The position numbers and the translations under genes were made by a program. This document shows, in pieces, positions 1 through 8,977 of a DNA stretch of 64,000 bases. The notes beneath the pieces are model-generated. The model was not told the DNA's origin. It was given only the letters and a program-made list of their open reading frames with translations, and ran no database searches. How positions within the stretch are numbered: position 1 is the stretch's first letter; each line of letters begins with the position of its first letter. Origin of the DNA: an uncultured Roseobacter sp. GTDB taxonomy: Bacteria; Pseudomonadota; Alphaproteobacteria; Rhodobacterales; Rhodobacteraceae. The DNA is taken from the NCBI GenBank assembly GCA_947488305.1, contig CANKZM010000006.1, forward strand, positions 124,001 to 188,000. The letters are read 5' to 3'.

Positions 1-665
1 ACGCCGAGGATAGTCGCGACAACGGCTACAATGTCAATCACGTGGCCAAGAGTGCCCGAAAGTGACTTGCCAAAAAGGGGTGTCAGCGAGGACCGGATCG
101 TCAGCGGAAGGCCGCGCCGATAGCTGAAGAACGCGAGCGCCAAACCGGCGACTGCATAGCATGCCCAGGCGCCCAGACCCCAGTGCAGATAGGACCAGAC
201 GTAGGCAGTCCGCACATTGTCCGCGTCAAGCGCGGTTGTGACGCCCTGGATCACAGAAGGGTTGTTCTTGAAGTGCGCGACCGGTTCAGCAACCGCCCAG
301 GTCAACATGCCCACGCCGATACCGGCGCCGAACATCATCGAGAACCATGAGAAATTTGAAAACTCTGGTTTTTCGCCGTCGGTGCCAAGGTTCAGGCGCC
401 CAGCAGTAGGCCAAATCGCCAAACCGATACACACAATAACAAAGGCTGTTACGACCCAGATATACCAAGCTGCAAATTGCGCCAGAATGGCTGTATTCCA
501 GTTTCCTAGGACCGTTCCGGCCTCGGTCGGCCAAACGATACACCATACGACGAGTAAGCTGATGATGATCTTACTTACCACCGTCACGTTGACGCTGAAC
601 CCTCGATAAAAACCGCTGTCAGCGGTCTTGATCGGAAGTTCCGATAAAGGAGGCTTAAGTGCCAT
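1..665 (-). CDS. BCCT-family transporter (5' part, runs off the window edge)
   Basis: This is the N-terminal 221 codons of a betaine/choline/carnitine transporter, a sodium- or proton-coupled uptake system for quaternary ammonium compounds in the inner membrane. The reading frame starts at ATG 665-663 and stays open to base 1. Visible hallmarks are the glycine-rich stretch FGAGIGVGMLTWAVAEP of the substrate pathway and the downstream segment HWGLGAWACYAVAGLALAFF, followed by YRRGLPLTIRSSLTPLFG, all typical of the family. About five hydrophobic segments are seen before the edge. It is divergent from the LysR gene, which may control it. Substrate specificity cannot be told from the N-terminal part. 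Confidence 0.9.
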   Translation of the reverse strand, partial: MALKPPLSELPIKTADSGFYRGFSVNVTVVSKIIISLLVVWCIVWPTEAGTVLGNWNTAILAQFAAWYIWVVTAFVIVCIGLAIWPTAGRLNLGTDGEKPEFSNFSWFSMMFGAGIGVGMLTWAVAEPVAHFKNNPSVIQGVTTALDADNVRTAYVWSYLHWGLGAWACYAVAGLALAFFSYRRGLPLTIRSSLTPLFGKSLSGTLGHVIDIVAVVATILG

Positions 666-761
666 GTATTACTTCTCCCTGGTTTGAGCGCACGTCGCGC
701 ATGCTTATTGTTTTGTCAGGCTACCCTTAAAACGCCTGGTTTGATAAGCTAGAACATCTTT

Positions 762-771
762 AACTATAGTT
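762..771. promoter_or_regulatory. Short palindrome in the BCCT-lysR divergent promoter region
   Basis: AACTATAGTT is a perfect 10-bp palindrome in the 126-bp gap between the two divergent start codons, 21 bp before the lysR ATG. LysR regulators commonly bind short dyads in such gaps. The assignment rests on position only. Confidence 0.3.
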
Positions 772-791
772 TCATAAACAGGAAACCTTAG

Positions 792-1712
792 ATGGCGAAA
801 CGTGCACTCATTCAAAACTTGAGCGACGTCGATGTCAGGCTTCTGCGGATTTTCATGACGGTCACAGAATGCGGCGGCTTTGCAGCCTCCGAGCTGGAGT
901 TGAACATTGGCCGCTCTACGATCTCCAAGCATATCTCAGACCTTGAGTTGCGGATCGGGCTTACGCTCTGCAATCGAGGGCCTTCCGGATTTTCACTTAC
1001 ACCGGAAGGTGAACACGTTTTGGAAGCAGCGCAAAACCTTTTTTCTTCGATTAACAACTTCCAGGCCAAAATTGATGATATCCATGCGCACCTTACGGGA
1101 ACTCTGAGACTTGGCGTTTTCGACCAGTCATCGACAAATCCGAATGCGAAAGTCCATGAAGCAATCAACGCCTTTGACCAGATCGCGCCTGAAGTGACTC
1201 TAGAAATTGCGCTGGCGACACCGAGCACGCTCGAAAGTCGGGTCACAGATGGCACTTTGGATCTGGCGATTGTGCCACTTTACAAGAAGTCGACAATGCT
1301 GCGGTATGTCGAACTTTACGATGAACACATGACGCTTTATTGCGGTCGAGGGCATCCGCTTTTTGATGCGAAATGGGACAATGCGAGCCAGTTTGACCTG
1401 TCGGGTTACAAATATGCAGGGTATGCGTTCAATTCGCCGAATATGAGTGCGGGCAGATCTTTGGGCATTCGACGTGCGGCGCGTGTACAGGAAGAAGAAG
1501 CGTTGTCGCTACTCATCCTATCTGGCCGCTATCTCGGCTATCTCGCGGATCATGTTGCAGGGAGCTTAACAGGCGAAGAAGAAGCTGTCCGGCCAGTGGC
1601 GCCGGACCAGACCCGTTACGTAAGCACATTTGCTGCCATCACGCGAAAAAAGCCGAACCCGGATCGTAAAACCCTTGGGTTTCTGGACTGCCTCATCGAG
1701 GCGCATTCATAA
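792..1712 (+). CDS. LysR-family transcriptional regulator
   Basis: A 306-residue LysR-type regulator. The N-terminal winged helix-turn-helix spans about residues 12-70 (VRLLRIFMTVTECGGFAASE, then GRSTISKHISDLELRIG and the typical TPEGEHVLEAA). The effector-binding domain starts near residue 95 (GTLRLGVFDQ). The ATG is preceded by AGGAAA at a suitable distance. It is divergent from the BCCT transporter and upstream of the isoaspartyl peptidase in the same direction. The usual LysR pattern would make the BCCT gene its target, but that is inference. The ligand is not recognisable. Confidence 0.9.
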   Translation: MAKRALIQNLSDVDVRLLRIFMTVTECGGFAASELELNIGRSTISKHISDLELRIGLTLCNRGPSGFSLTPEGEHVLEAAQNLFSSINNFQAKIDDIHAHLTGTLRLGVFDQSSTNPNAKVHEAINAFDQIAPEVTLEIALATPSTLESRVTDGTLDLAIVPLYKKSTMLRYVELYDEHMTLYCGRGHPLFDAKWDNASQFDLSGYKYAGYAFNSPNMSAGRSLGIRRAARVQEEEALSLLILSGRYLGYLADHVAGSLTGEEEAVRPVAPDQTRYVSTFAAITRKKPNPDRKTLGFLDCLIEAHS

Positions 1713-2098
1713 GGGTTCAGAGGATTGCCTTCGCGGTGCGTTCCGATGAAGTGCCCTTTTTCGACGCAGGGCTCGTGGCTAGTTGAATTGGCACAAAAGA
1801 ATACGGTCGCGGGTACAAGGGACGGGTCGGGCGCTTGCTCATCAGGCCGCGATTGGTAGCAAAATTGAGGCTATTGGGCTATTGTCATCTCGTTCCACAG
1901 CAGGATTGAGTTTTCAGCCTTGGTGCGTACGTGAGAGTGAATCCACCCCACAGATGCCCGACCGGCGTCAATACCCCGCAATTGGTCCGCGCGCGAAAAA
2001 GAGTGTGGGCCGTTAGGGAACTGCTGCTGGCGTCGGCAGCGTTGTTTGCCTTCTCGACCGTCTCCTTGGCAGACATCGGTTGGATGAAGGCTCGGATT

Positions 2099-2977
2099 AT
2101 GAACCCGATCCTTGCGTGTGATGACTCAACCCGTTTTGCAATCGTCATCCATGGTGGCGCTTATTGGGGCGCTGAACCGGAACCAGCACGCCGAACAACT
2201 TTGCGAAAAGTCGCAGAACGGGCAGGTCGTTGGTTGAAAGATGGCGCGCCCGCCCTTGCTGTGGTGGAAGAAGTCGTTGTTCTTTTGGAGGATTCAGGCG
2301 TTTTTAATGCTGGCCGTGGATCAATCACCAATCTGGCGGGCGATGTTGAGATGGACGCGGCCATAATGGATGGCCGGACTCTCGATGTTGGAGCGGTCGC
2401 AGCCGTAAGTCAGTTGAAAAACCCAATTCGGGGTGCGCGTTACGTGATGAAATGGACACCCCATGTTCTTCTGTCCGGGCCGTCAGCAGATGACTTTTTG
2501 GCGGCGGGTGGGTTGGAAACCGTAGACCGAACCTACTTCCATGCAGCCAAACCAAAACCAGATTTCGAAGAGAAGGGCACCGTGGGGGCGGTCGCCCTCG
2601 ACCGATGTGGCAATCTTGCTGCCGGTGCTTCGACCGGCGGCTTCACAGGCAAGATGGCTGGGCGGATTGGCGACACGCCGATCCCAGGCGCCGGACTTTA
2701 CGCCGACAACGACTTGGTGGCCGTGGCGTCGACAGGTCATGGGGAGAGCTTTCTCAAGACGGTTCTGGCCTATGAGGTCGCCGCGCGCATGCGATTTGCA
2801 AAGCAGCCGATTGAGGAAGCGGCGAATAACGCTGTCTTTGAAACGCTTGAGGCTACGGGTGGTCAGGGGGGCTTGATCGCAGTCAATTCACTAGGCCAAA
2901 CCGTGTCGGTTTATAACTCGGATGGCATGTTGGTCGAAACCTTTACATCGGAAAGCGTTCTTGCCAATGAGGATTGA
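2099..2977 (+). CDS. Isoaspartyl peptidase / plant-type L-asparaginase (Ntn hydrolase)
   Basis: Family of threonine aspartases that hydrolyse beta-aspartyl peptides and asparagine after self-cleavage. From ATG 2099 the protein has 292 residues: IHGGAYWG at about 17-24, the NAGRGS loop near 70, and the cleavage/nucleophile site G-T161-V-G followed by AVALDRCGNLAAGASTGG. ATG 2099 is chosen because AAGG lies eight bases upstream. The frame also extends upstream to GTG codons (2003, 1931), and that extension encodes a hydrophobic stretch (LLLASAALFAFSTVSLA) resembling a signal peptide, so an exported form is possible. Substrate preference cannot be read from sequence. Confidence 0.85.
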   Translation: MNPILACDDSTRFAIVIHGGAYWGAEPEPARRTTLRKVAERAGRWLKDGAPALAVVEEVVVLLEDSGVFNAGRGSITNLAGDVEMDAAIMDGRTLDVGAVAAVSQLKNPIRGARYVMKWTPHVLLSGPSADDFLAAGGLETVDRTYFHAAKPKPDFEEKGTVGAVALDRCGNLAAGASTGGFTGKMAGRIGDTPIPGAGLYADNDLVAVASTGHGESFLKTVLAYEVAARMRFAKQPIEEAANNAVFETLEATGGQGGLIAVNSLGQTVSVYNSDGMLVETFTSESVLANED

Positions 2978-3123
2978 CCAGCGACTTGGTCCCGCACCGA
3001 AACCAGTCAAATTGGCTCGACGAAACGCGTTTCTTGCATGGGTACGAAATTGGCGGCTTGTCTGCCCGGCCTTTGTGGATTTTTCGGACAAATCCAACGG
3101 TGTTTGCGCAATTCAATAGACTG

Positions 3124-3885
3124 TTAAAGCCAACCTGCATCGACAACAATCGTCTGGTTGGTAATTGCCCTGGCGGCGTCGGAGCAAAGAAAAACAGCGA
3201 CATCTGCGATGTCTTCCGGTTCAATAAAGCGTTCAAGGCATTGACGTTTCATCACGGTGTCATGCAATTCGGGAGTCAGCCATTTCTCCACCTGTCTTTC
3301 GGTTCGAACGAACCCGGGCAACAGGCAATTGACGCGAATACCGTGCTTTCCCGCCTCGCGTGCCAAAGCGTGTGTCATGCCCTCTATTCCCGCCTTTGCA
3401 GTGACATACCCTACCGCATCTTTGAGCCCCTCACGGCACGCAATAGATCCGAAATTGAGGATAACGCCTGATTTTCTACGCCGCATCGCCGGTAGAACAG
3501 ATTGCGCGCAGAAAAACTGATGGTCGAGATTGACTTCCAGTGTTTTACGCCAGCTTTCGGGGGTGACCTCATCGGTATCGTGGCGCATGTCGTTCGCGGC
3601 ACCGTTGACAAGGATATCTATTGGGCCAGTGGTATCGGAAATCTTGGCGAGCTGCTCCTGAAGAGCGACAACGTTGGTCAAATCGACCTCATGAAAGCTA
3701 ACGGACAATCCGGAAAGGCTATCCCTCAATTCCCGTCCTGCGGCGGCGTTTATGTCGAGAAATGAAACCTGAGCGCCCTGACCAGCGAAAGCCTCGACAA
3801 CGGCACGGCCGATGCCGGTAGCACCGCCGGTGACGACCACAGTTTTGCCTGCCAACCCGGTTTTGAGACCTGGCCCGGACGTCAC
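3124..3885 (-). CDS. SDR-family oxidoreductase, last gene of the LacI-controlled operon
   Basis: A 253-residue classical short-chain dehydrogenase. The cofactor motif TGGATGIG is at about 19-26, followed by acidic residues (FLDIN) at the end of beta 2 that favour NAD over NADP. VNGAAN replaces the usual NNAG, and the active site is S (FGSIA) plus YVTAK. The C-terminal TNQTIVVDAGWL is typical. Its start overlaps the stop of the ABC ATPase gene by 4 bp (ATGA). The context, a sugar ABC importer, enolase paralogue and FAH hydrolase, suggests a sugar or sugar-acid dehydrogenase. L-fucose/L-rhamnose-type dehydrogenases are the nearest known role, but the substrate is not established. Confidence 0.85.
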   Translation of the reverse strand: MTSGPGLKTGLAGKTVVVTGGATGIGRAVVEAFAGQGAQVSFLDINAAAGRELRDSLSGLSVSFHEVDLTNVVALQEQLAKISDTTGPIDILVNGAANDMRHDTDEVTPESWRKTLEVNLDHQFFCAQSVLPAMRRRKSGVILNFGSIACREGLKDAVGYVTAKAGIEGMTHALAREAGKHGIRVNCLLPGFVRTERQVEKWLTPELHDTVMKRQCLERFIEPEDIADVAVFLCSDAARAITNQTIVVDAGWL

Positions 3886-4991
3886 AGGCGTTCTTCCGTG
3901 CTAGGATCGAACAGGCTGATCTTGCTCATGTCGATTTCAAACGCCATCGTTGTCCCAGGTTCGGGGGCCTCATCCGGTTCACAAACGACGATAGCTTCCT
4001 GCTGGGCGATCTTGCACATGAGAATGGTTTCTGATCCCGTCGGTTCGTCCATTTCGATGGCAACCGATACGACTGCCGACGTATTACCTTTTCTGGCGGC
4101 CCGACCTTCATGAGCCGGATTGAAATGTTCGGGGCGGACCCCAAAGATCACGGGTTGTCCGTCGGTCAGGTGGTCGTACTGCCCGTCCGGCAAAGGCAGC
4201 AACGCGCCGTCGCCCCCCTCAAGCGCGATGCCGCTTTCCGCGTCCGAAGAAACGAACCGGGCCGAAAAGAAGTTCATGTTGGGCGATCCCATGAAGCCCG
4301 CGACGAAGACATTTGCCGGGTTCTCGTAGATTTCCTTGGGGGCTGCGTATTGCTGCAACACGCCCTGATGCATCACCGCGATACGGGTTGCCAGTGTCAT
4401 AGCCTCGATCTGGTCATGGGTGACGTAGACGGTCGTCCGCCCGACGTTCTGGTGCAACTTCTTGATCTCGGAACGCATCTCCACGCGGAGTTTGGCATCG
4501 AGGTTGGACAGCGGCTCATCAAATAGAAACAGCTTCGGATCACGCACCAGCGCCCGTCCCATGGCCACCCGCTGGCGCTGACCGCCCGATAGCTGACCAG
4601 GTTTGCGGTTCAAGAGAGGTTCGATCTGAAGCAATGCCGCGACACGCGTGATGGTATCATCCTGTGTCGCCTTGTCGATGTTGCGACACTCCATGCCAAA
4701 TGTCATATTCTGGCGTACCGTCATCGTTGGGTAAAGGGCGTAAGACTGAAAGACCATCGCAATGTCGCGGTCCTTTGGGGCCTCGTTATTGACTAGCTTG
4801 TCTTCGATCAAAACCTCACCGGACGTAACGCTTTCCAGCCCTGCGATGATCGAAAGCAAAGTGGATTTACCGCAGCCGGACGGTCCCACCAGCGCGACGA
4901 ACTCGCCCGACTTTGCCTCGAGATTGATGTCCTTGAGGACCTCGACTGACCCGTAGCTCTTGCGCAAATTCTTTATCAGCAAAGACGACAT
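3882..4991 (-). CDS. ABC transporter ATP-binding protein, carbohydrate (MalK/UgpC) type
   Basis: A 369-residue ATPase energising the sugar importer. Walker A GPSGCGKST is at about 36-44, the signature LSGGQRQR near 135, Walker B LFLFDEP near 157, and the switch histidine lies in YVTHDQIEAM. The C-terminal third is the regulatory TOBE region typical of MalK-like subunits. The frame is open further upstream, but ATG 4991 is preferred: it begins the domain (MSSLLIKNLRKSYG) and follows AAGGAGCC. It lies 11 bp after the MalG-like permease gene and overlaps the next SDR by 4 bp. Confidence 0.93.
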   Translation of the reverse strand: MSSLLIKNLRKSYGSVEVLKDINLEAKSGEFVALVGPSGCGKSTLLSIIAGLESVTSGEVLIEDKLVNNEAPKDRDIAMVFQSYALYPTMTVRQNMTFGMECRNIDKATQDDTITRVAALLQIEPLLNRKPGQLSGGQRQRVAMGRALVRDPKLFLFDEPLSNLDAKLRVEMRSEIKKLHQNVGRTTVYVTHDQIEAMTLATRIAVMHQGVLQQYAAPKEIYENPANVFVAGFMGSPNMNFFSARFVSSDAESGIALEGGDGALLPLPDGQYDHLTDGQPVIFGVRPEHFNPAHEGRAARKGNTSAVVSVAIEMDEPTGSETILMCKIAQQEAIVVCEPDEAPEPGTTMAFEIDMSKISLFDPSTEERL

Positions 4992-5002
4992 TGCTGGCTC
5001 CT

Positions 5003-5902
5003 TTATTTGACCGCGCCGGAGGTCAATCCTCGGACGAAATACTTCCCTCCCAGTACGTAAACGCATAGCGGCGGCAAGGCCGCGAAGATCACAGAGGCGG
5101 CTTCGACATTGTAGTGGCGCTCGCCCGTGCCGGACCCTGAGAAGGCTACGATTGCTGAGGTAATGGGCTGGTTGGACCCGGAGGTGAAAACCGTACCGAA
5201 TAGAAATTCGTTCCAGATGCCCGTGAATTGCCAGATCACACAGACGATCAGGATGGGCGGCGACAACGGTAGCATGATGCGGCGGAAGATCCGCCAGAAC
5301 CCAGCCCCATCAATGCGCGCGGCCTTGATCAGGTCATCGGGAACCGCAACAAAATAATTTCGGCAAAACAAGGTGGTGAAGCTGATTCCTTGTACCGTGT
5401 GGACCAACACCAGCCCACCAATCGTGTTGGAGAGCCCAATCTTGCCAAGAACAAACGCCCAGGGCAGGAGCGTCATCTGGGCAGGTAGGAAAACGCCCAA
5501 GGTGATCAGACCGAATACCCAGGTGTCGTATTTGAAACGCCATTTTGACAATGCGTAGCCGTTCACGACGCCGAAGGCGGTGGACAAGATCGTGGCAGGG
5601 ATTGTCATAATCAATGTGTTGGAAAAGTAGCGCGATACGCCTTCGCAGTTGCCGCCAATGCAAAAGCTGCTCCATGCTTCGACCCAGTATTGTGCGCTGA
5701 GCGCGTTCGGCGCGGAGATGAAACCTTCGCGTACGATCTCTTCCAGCGGTCGAAAGCTGTTCATAAAAATGATGACCAGCGGAGAAAGATAGAGCAGCGC
5801 GAAAAAAACCAACAAGGCATAAACGGTGAATTTGGCGCGTAGCTGGCGCGCATGGCTTCCGGTTGCCAAAGGGTCAAAGGCCTGATGTGTGGTCTCAGCC
5901 AT
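5003..5902 (-). CDS. Carbohydrate ABC transporter permease, MalG type
   Basis: A 299-residue inner-membrane permease with about six hydrophobic segments, the first being VYALLVFFALLYLSPLVIIFM. The EAA loop that docks the ATPase reads KAARIDGAGFWRIFRRIMLP. The start at ATG 5902 overlaps the end of the MalF-type gene by 8 bp; the longer open frame to 5926 would add an arginine-rich tail inside the neighbour and is less likely. It pairs with the MalF-like permease to form the channel of the operon's importer. Confidence 0.92.
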   Translation of the reverse strand: MAETTHQAFDPLATGSHARQLRAKFTVYALLVFFALLYLSPLVIIFMNSFRPLEEIVREGFISAPNALSAQYWVEAWSSFCIGGNCEGVSRYFSNTLIMTIPATILSTAFGVVNGYALSKWRFKYDTWVFGLITLGVFLPAQMTLLPWAFVLGKIGLSNTIGGLVLVHTVQGISFTTLFCRNYFVAVPDDLIKAARIDGAGFWRIFRRIMLPLSPPILIVCVIWQFTGIWNEFLFGTVFTSGSNQPITSAIVAFSGSGTGERHYNVEAASVIFAALPPLCVYVLGGKYFVRGLTSGAVK

Positions 5903-6881
5903 GGGTCTGGCCCTCTTTCTTCGCACGCCAATTGGTCCAGATGATGTAAGGCACTATGACGATCGCCAAGGCGACAAGGATCATGACTGCTGCAGCCGCA
6001 CCCTGCGCAATCTGGCCGCGTTGAAACATCAGGTCATAGACCACAATCGCAGGAACTGTGGTGGCGACGCCGGGCCCGCCTTGTGTAAGAGCCACGACAA
6101 GATCATAGGTCTTGATCGCGAATTGCAGCAGCACAACCGTCACCGCAATGAAGATCGGCCAGATCGTGGGCAGGACTACTTTTCGATAGATGCGCGGCAT
6201 GGAAGCGCCGTCGATCTGTGCGGCTTTGATGAGGTCGCCGTCGACAGAGCGTAACCCGGCAAGGATCAACGCCATTGCAAAGCCCGAGGCGTGCCAGATG
6301 CCCGTGAAGACAACGACGTAGAGCGCCATATCCCTGTCAGTGATCCAGTCGAAATTCGCACTAAGCCAACCGAGGTCATTTAATGCGCGCTCAACCCCCG
6401 TTTGCGGATGGAAAATCCACCGCCACACTGTGCCGGTAACGATAAAGGAAATCGCCAGCGGGTAGAGGAAGATCGTGCGCCACACGGATTCGAACCTGAC
6501 GCGTTGGTCGATGAGAATGGCGAGCAACGTCCCAACGAAGAGCGAACCGAGAACGTAAAGCGCGCCAAACAGAAACAGGTTTTGATAGGAGACAACCCAG
6601 CGCTTGCTCTTCCAAAGTGCCGCGTATTCGCCGAAGCCGCCATAAGTCATGTTTGGCAGCAGCGTGGATTGGGACACGGAAATCCACAATGTCCAGGCAG
6701 AGAACACCACAACATACATGAAGGCCGCAGCCAATGTTGGGAAAAGGACCATCTGCGGCGTCCAGCGCGCCAGCCGCGCGGCCAAAGAGGGTTGCGAGGG
6801 ATCCTGCATCATCGGCTTCTTGTTTGAGTTCGTTGAAAGCTCCGCGCCGGCACTGGGAGAGCCAGCGCGGAGGATCGTCAT
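5895..6881 (-). CDS. Carbohydrate ABC transporter permease, MalF type
   Basis: A 328-residue permease with a cytoplasmic N-terminal tail of about 50 residues and roughly six membrane segments, beginning VLFPTLAAAFMYVVVFSAWTL. The EAA coupling loop reads KAAQIDGASMPRIYRKVVLP. It starts 6 bp after the substrate-binding protein gene and overlaps the MalG-type gene, so translation is probably coupled. The partners fit the CUT1 class of sugar importers. Confidence 0.92.
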   Translation of the reverse strand: MTILRAGSPSAGAELSTNSNKKPMMQDPSQPSLAARLARWTPQMVLFPTLAAAFMYVVVFSAWTLWISVSQSTLLPNMTYGGFGEYAALWKSKRWVVSYQNLFLFGALYVLGSLFVGTLLAILIDQRVRFESVWRTIFLYPLAISFIVTGTVWRWIFHPQTGVERALNDLGWLSANFDWITDRDMALYVVVFTGIWHASGFAMALILAGLRSVDGDLIKAAQIDGASMPRIYRKVVLPTIWPIFIAVTVVLLQFAIKTYDLVVALTQGGPGVATTVPAIVVYDLMFQRGQIAQGAAAAVMILVALAIVIVPYIIWTNWRAKKEGQTHG

Positions 6882-6887
6882 GGTGGG

Positions 6888-8153
6888 TTAGCTTTGCAAC
6901 TCGACAGCGTCAGCAAGCTGGTTTGCTGCTTCTTCCGGCGAAATAGAGTCGTCAGCGACGAATTCGGTGATCACTTCCATCATGGCCCCCCGATATTTTT
7001 GCAGCACCGTCATGTTGTGGGCCATGGAGCGGACCAACGTACCTTCCTCGACCGAGGCTTTGAGGTCGGTCAGGCCCTGCTGCTGGCATTGGGTGAAACC
7101 GCCAACGGACAGATCAACATCGATACGGGACGGAATTGAGCCTTTTGCGACGTTGAAGGTCACCTGAAATTCGGGTGACATGATCGTACTTGCGAGAAGC
7201 TTTTGGCCTTCAACGTAGTCGGGATCACTTTGGTTAAAAAACACCACCGAATCCGCATTCAGGATGAACCCGTTGCCGCCCCAGTCCACCGGCGTCTGGT
7301 GGCAAAGATAATCCTCACCTTCCTTAAACCCTGCTAGATTGGCCGACGCCACGGTCCAGTCACCCATCAGGAAAAAGGCGGCCTCTCCGGTCATAGTCAT
7401 GGTCATAGATTGTTCCCACGAACGCCCGTTGATGCCGTCATCCATGTAGCCTACCATTTTGCGCAGCTGCGCAAAGGCGTCGATCATGCCCTGACTGCGC
7501 ATCGCATCGACATCGGCTTCCTGGAAGGCCTTACGATAAAGGTCGATGTCCATGCCGTAGACAACGCTGTCGAAGGTTGTTGTATCGGACCAATCCGCGG
7601 CGCCATGTGCGATACATGTGTGGCCTGCCGCTATGATCTTGTCACACGCGGCGTTGAATTCGTCCCAGGTTTTTGGGACTTCCAGACCGACCTCATCGAG
7701 TATCTTGGGTGAACTGTAGAGCCAATTGACGCGGTGTATGTTCATTGGCGCTGCGACCCAGTTGCCGGTGGGCTTCATCACCGAAACAAGTTCCGGTGCA
7801 ACGACGTCATCCCACCCTTCGCTGGCGGCGACCTCGTCCAGGTTTGCAGTGGTGCCGGTCGCATTCCACTCGGCGATTTCGGGCCCTTTCAATTGTACCG
7901 CCGCCGGAGCGTTGCCGGCCACAACGTCCGATCGCAGCTTGGCCAGTGTGTTCGATGTGTGCCCGGAGATCGCGGTTTGCTCCCACGTGCCGCCAGCGGC
8001 CTCGAACATCTCGCCCAGCTTTGCGATCGCTGCTGCTTCAGAACCTTGCGCCCATTGGTGCATCATGTTGGTTTTAGGTTCCGCATAGGCGCTTGTGGCA
8101 AATGCGGTGGCGGTTAGAAGTGCCGCTCCGGTCGTCGTTTTTGTAAGCTTCAT
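6888..8153 (-). CDS. Periplasmic sugar-type substrate-binding protein of the ABC importer
   Basis: A 421-residue extracellular solute-binding protein of family 1. A clear signal peptide (MKLTKTTTGAALLTATAFATSAYA) precedes the mature protein. Regions such as NMMHQWAQGSEAAAIAKLGEMFE and FFLMGDWTVASANLAGF are typical of glucose/mannose-type binding proteins. It is the first transporter gene of the operon and the likely specificity determinant. The ligand is unknown; a neutral or acidic sugar fits the neighbouring dehydrogenases. Confidence 0.9.
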   Translation of the reverse strand: MKLTKTTTGAALLTATAFATSAYAEPKTNMMHQWAQGSEAAAIAKLGEMFEAAGGTWEQTAISGHTSNTLAKLRSDVVAGNAPAAVQLKGPEIAEWNATGTTANLDEVAASEGWDDVVAPELVSVMKPTGNWVAAPMNIHRVNWLYSSPKILDEVGLEVPKTWDEFNAACDKIIAAGHTCIAHGAADWSDTTTFDSVVYGMDIDLYRKAFQEADVDAMRSQGMIDAFAQLRKMVGYMDDGINGRSWEQSMTMTMTGEAAFFLMGDWTVASANLAGFKEGEDYLCHQTPVDWGGNGFILNADSVVFFNQSDPDYVEGQKLLASTIMSPEFQVTFNVAKGSIPSRIDVDLSVGGFTQCQQQGLTDLKASVEEGTLVRSMAHNMTVLQKYRGAMMEVITEFVADDSISPEEAANQLADAVELQS

Positions 8154-8209
8154 TTCAGTTCTCCTCCGTTGAGATTCTGGCTACTTTTCCGTCTGGGTCG
8201 TGAACCGCT

Positions 8210-8977
8210 TCAAATCGATATCCCCCCGTCCACGTTGATGGTCTGACCTGTTACAAATTTGCCGTCTTCTGATGCGAGCCAGACGCCTGTGCCCGCAATC
8301 TCGTCTGCAGTCGCGAAGCGGCCGGCTGGCTGGCGCTCCAGGAACCAGGCCTCGGCAGCTTCGACACTGCCCATCTCGTCGGCGAGATCGGCGATGCGTT
8401 GGCGCAGGGAGGGTGTGTCCACCACCCCAGGGCAAATCGCGTTGAAGCGAATGCCATCGCTCAGGTAGTCGGCAGCACAAGCCTTCATCAACCCGATCAC
8501 ACCGCCCTTTGCCGCACTATAAGCCGCCCGAAAGGCGTACCCCTTCAAGGATGAAGCAAGAGAGGCGATCAGGATCACGGCACCGCCATTCGCCTTCATG
8601 CGCGGGACAGCAGCTCGGGTCACGTGGAAGGCACTATCGAGACAAATCGATTGGCTTTTCCGCCAGTCCTGATCGGTCGTGTCTTCCACCGTCCCGTGGT
8701 GCACAAATCCCACTGCGTGGGCCATGATATCGATGCGCGTGTGGGGGCCAAGCCAATCCTCAACTGCCGCGGCATCGGTTGCGTCAACCGCCGTCGCTGA
8801 GGTTGCCGCAAGCCCCTCTAGCAAGCTCGCGTCGATGTCTGAGACATGCACCGCCGCGCCCTCCGCCAGAAAACGCTCGGCCATGGCCCGCCCGATACCT
8901 TGGCCAGCCGCCGTGACGCAGGCGATCTTACCAGCAAGCCGCTTTTGCGGCGCATATGGTTGTTGAAGCGGGGTCAA
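8210..8977 (-). CDS. SDR-family oxidoreductase in the LacI-controlled operon
   Basis: A short-chain dehydrogenase of about 255 residues. The cofactor motif is TAAGQGIG, with a following HVSDID that suggests NAD. The catalytic residues are S (LIASLASS) and YSAAK, and the C-terminus FVTGQTINVDGGISI is standard. A TTG codon at 8977-8975 overlaps the stop of the upstream SDR (TATTGA) and gives the normal family length. The open frame from 9049 would need a start deep inside the upstream gene. This SDR is distinct from the next one, so the pathway probably has two or more oxidations. Its resemblance to 2-keto-3-deoxy-sugar-acid dehydrogenases is a guess from context. Confidence 0.83.
   Translation of the reverse strand: MTPLQQPYAPQKRLAGKIACVTAAGQGIGRAMAERFLAEGAAVHVSDIDASLLEGLAATSATAVDATDAAAVEDWLGPHTRIDIMAHAVGFVHHGTVEDTTDQDWRKSQSICLDSAFHVTRAAVPRMKANGGAVILIASLASSLKGYAFRAAYSAAKGGVIGLMKACAADYLSDGIRFNAICPGVVDTPSLRQRIADLADEMGSVEAAEAWFLERQPAGRFATADEIAGTGVWLASEDGKFVTGQTINVDGGISI

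Noticed and set aside
1783-2016. Small plus-strand open frame between the LysR gene and the isoaspartyl peptidase
   Set aside because: No ribosome-binding site or family features; overlaps the possible leader of the peptidase in another frame.
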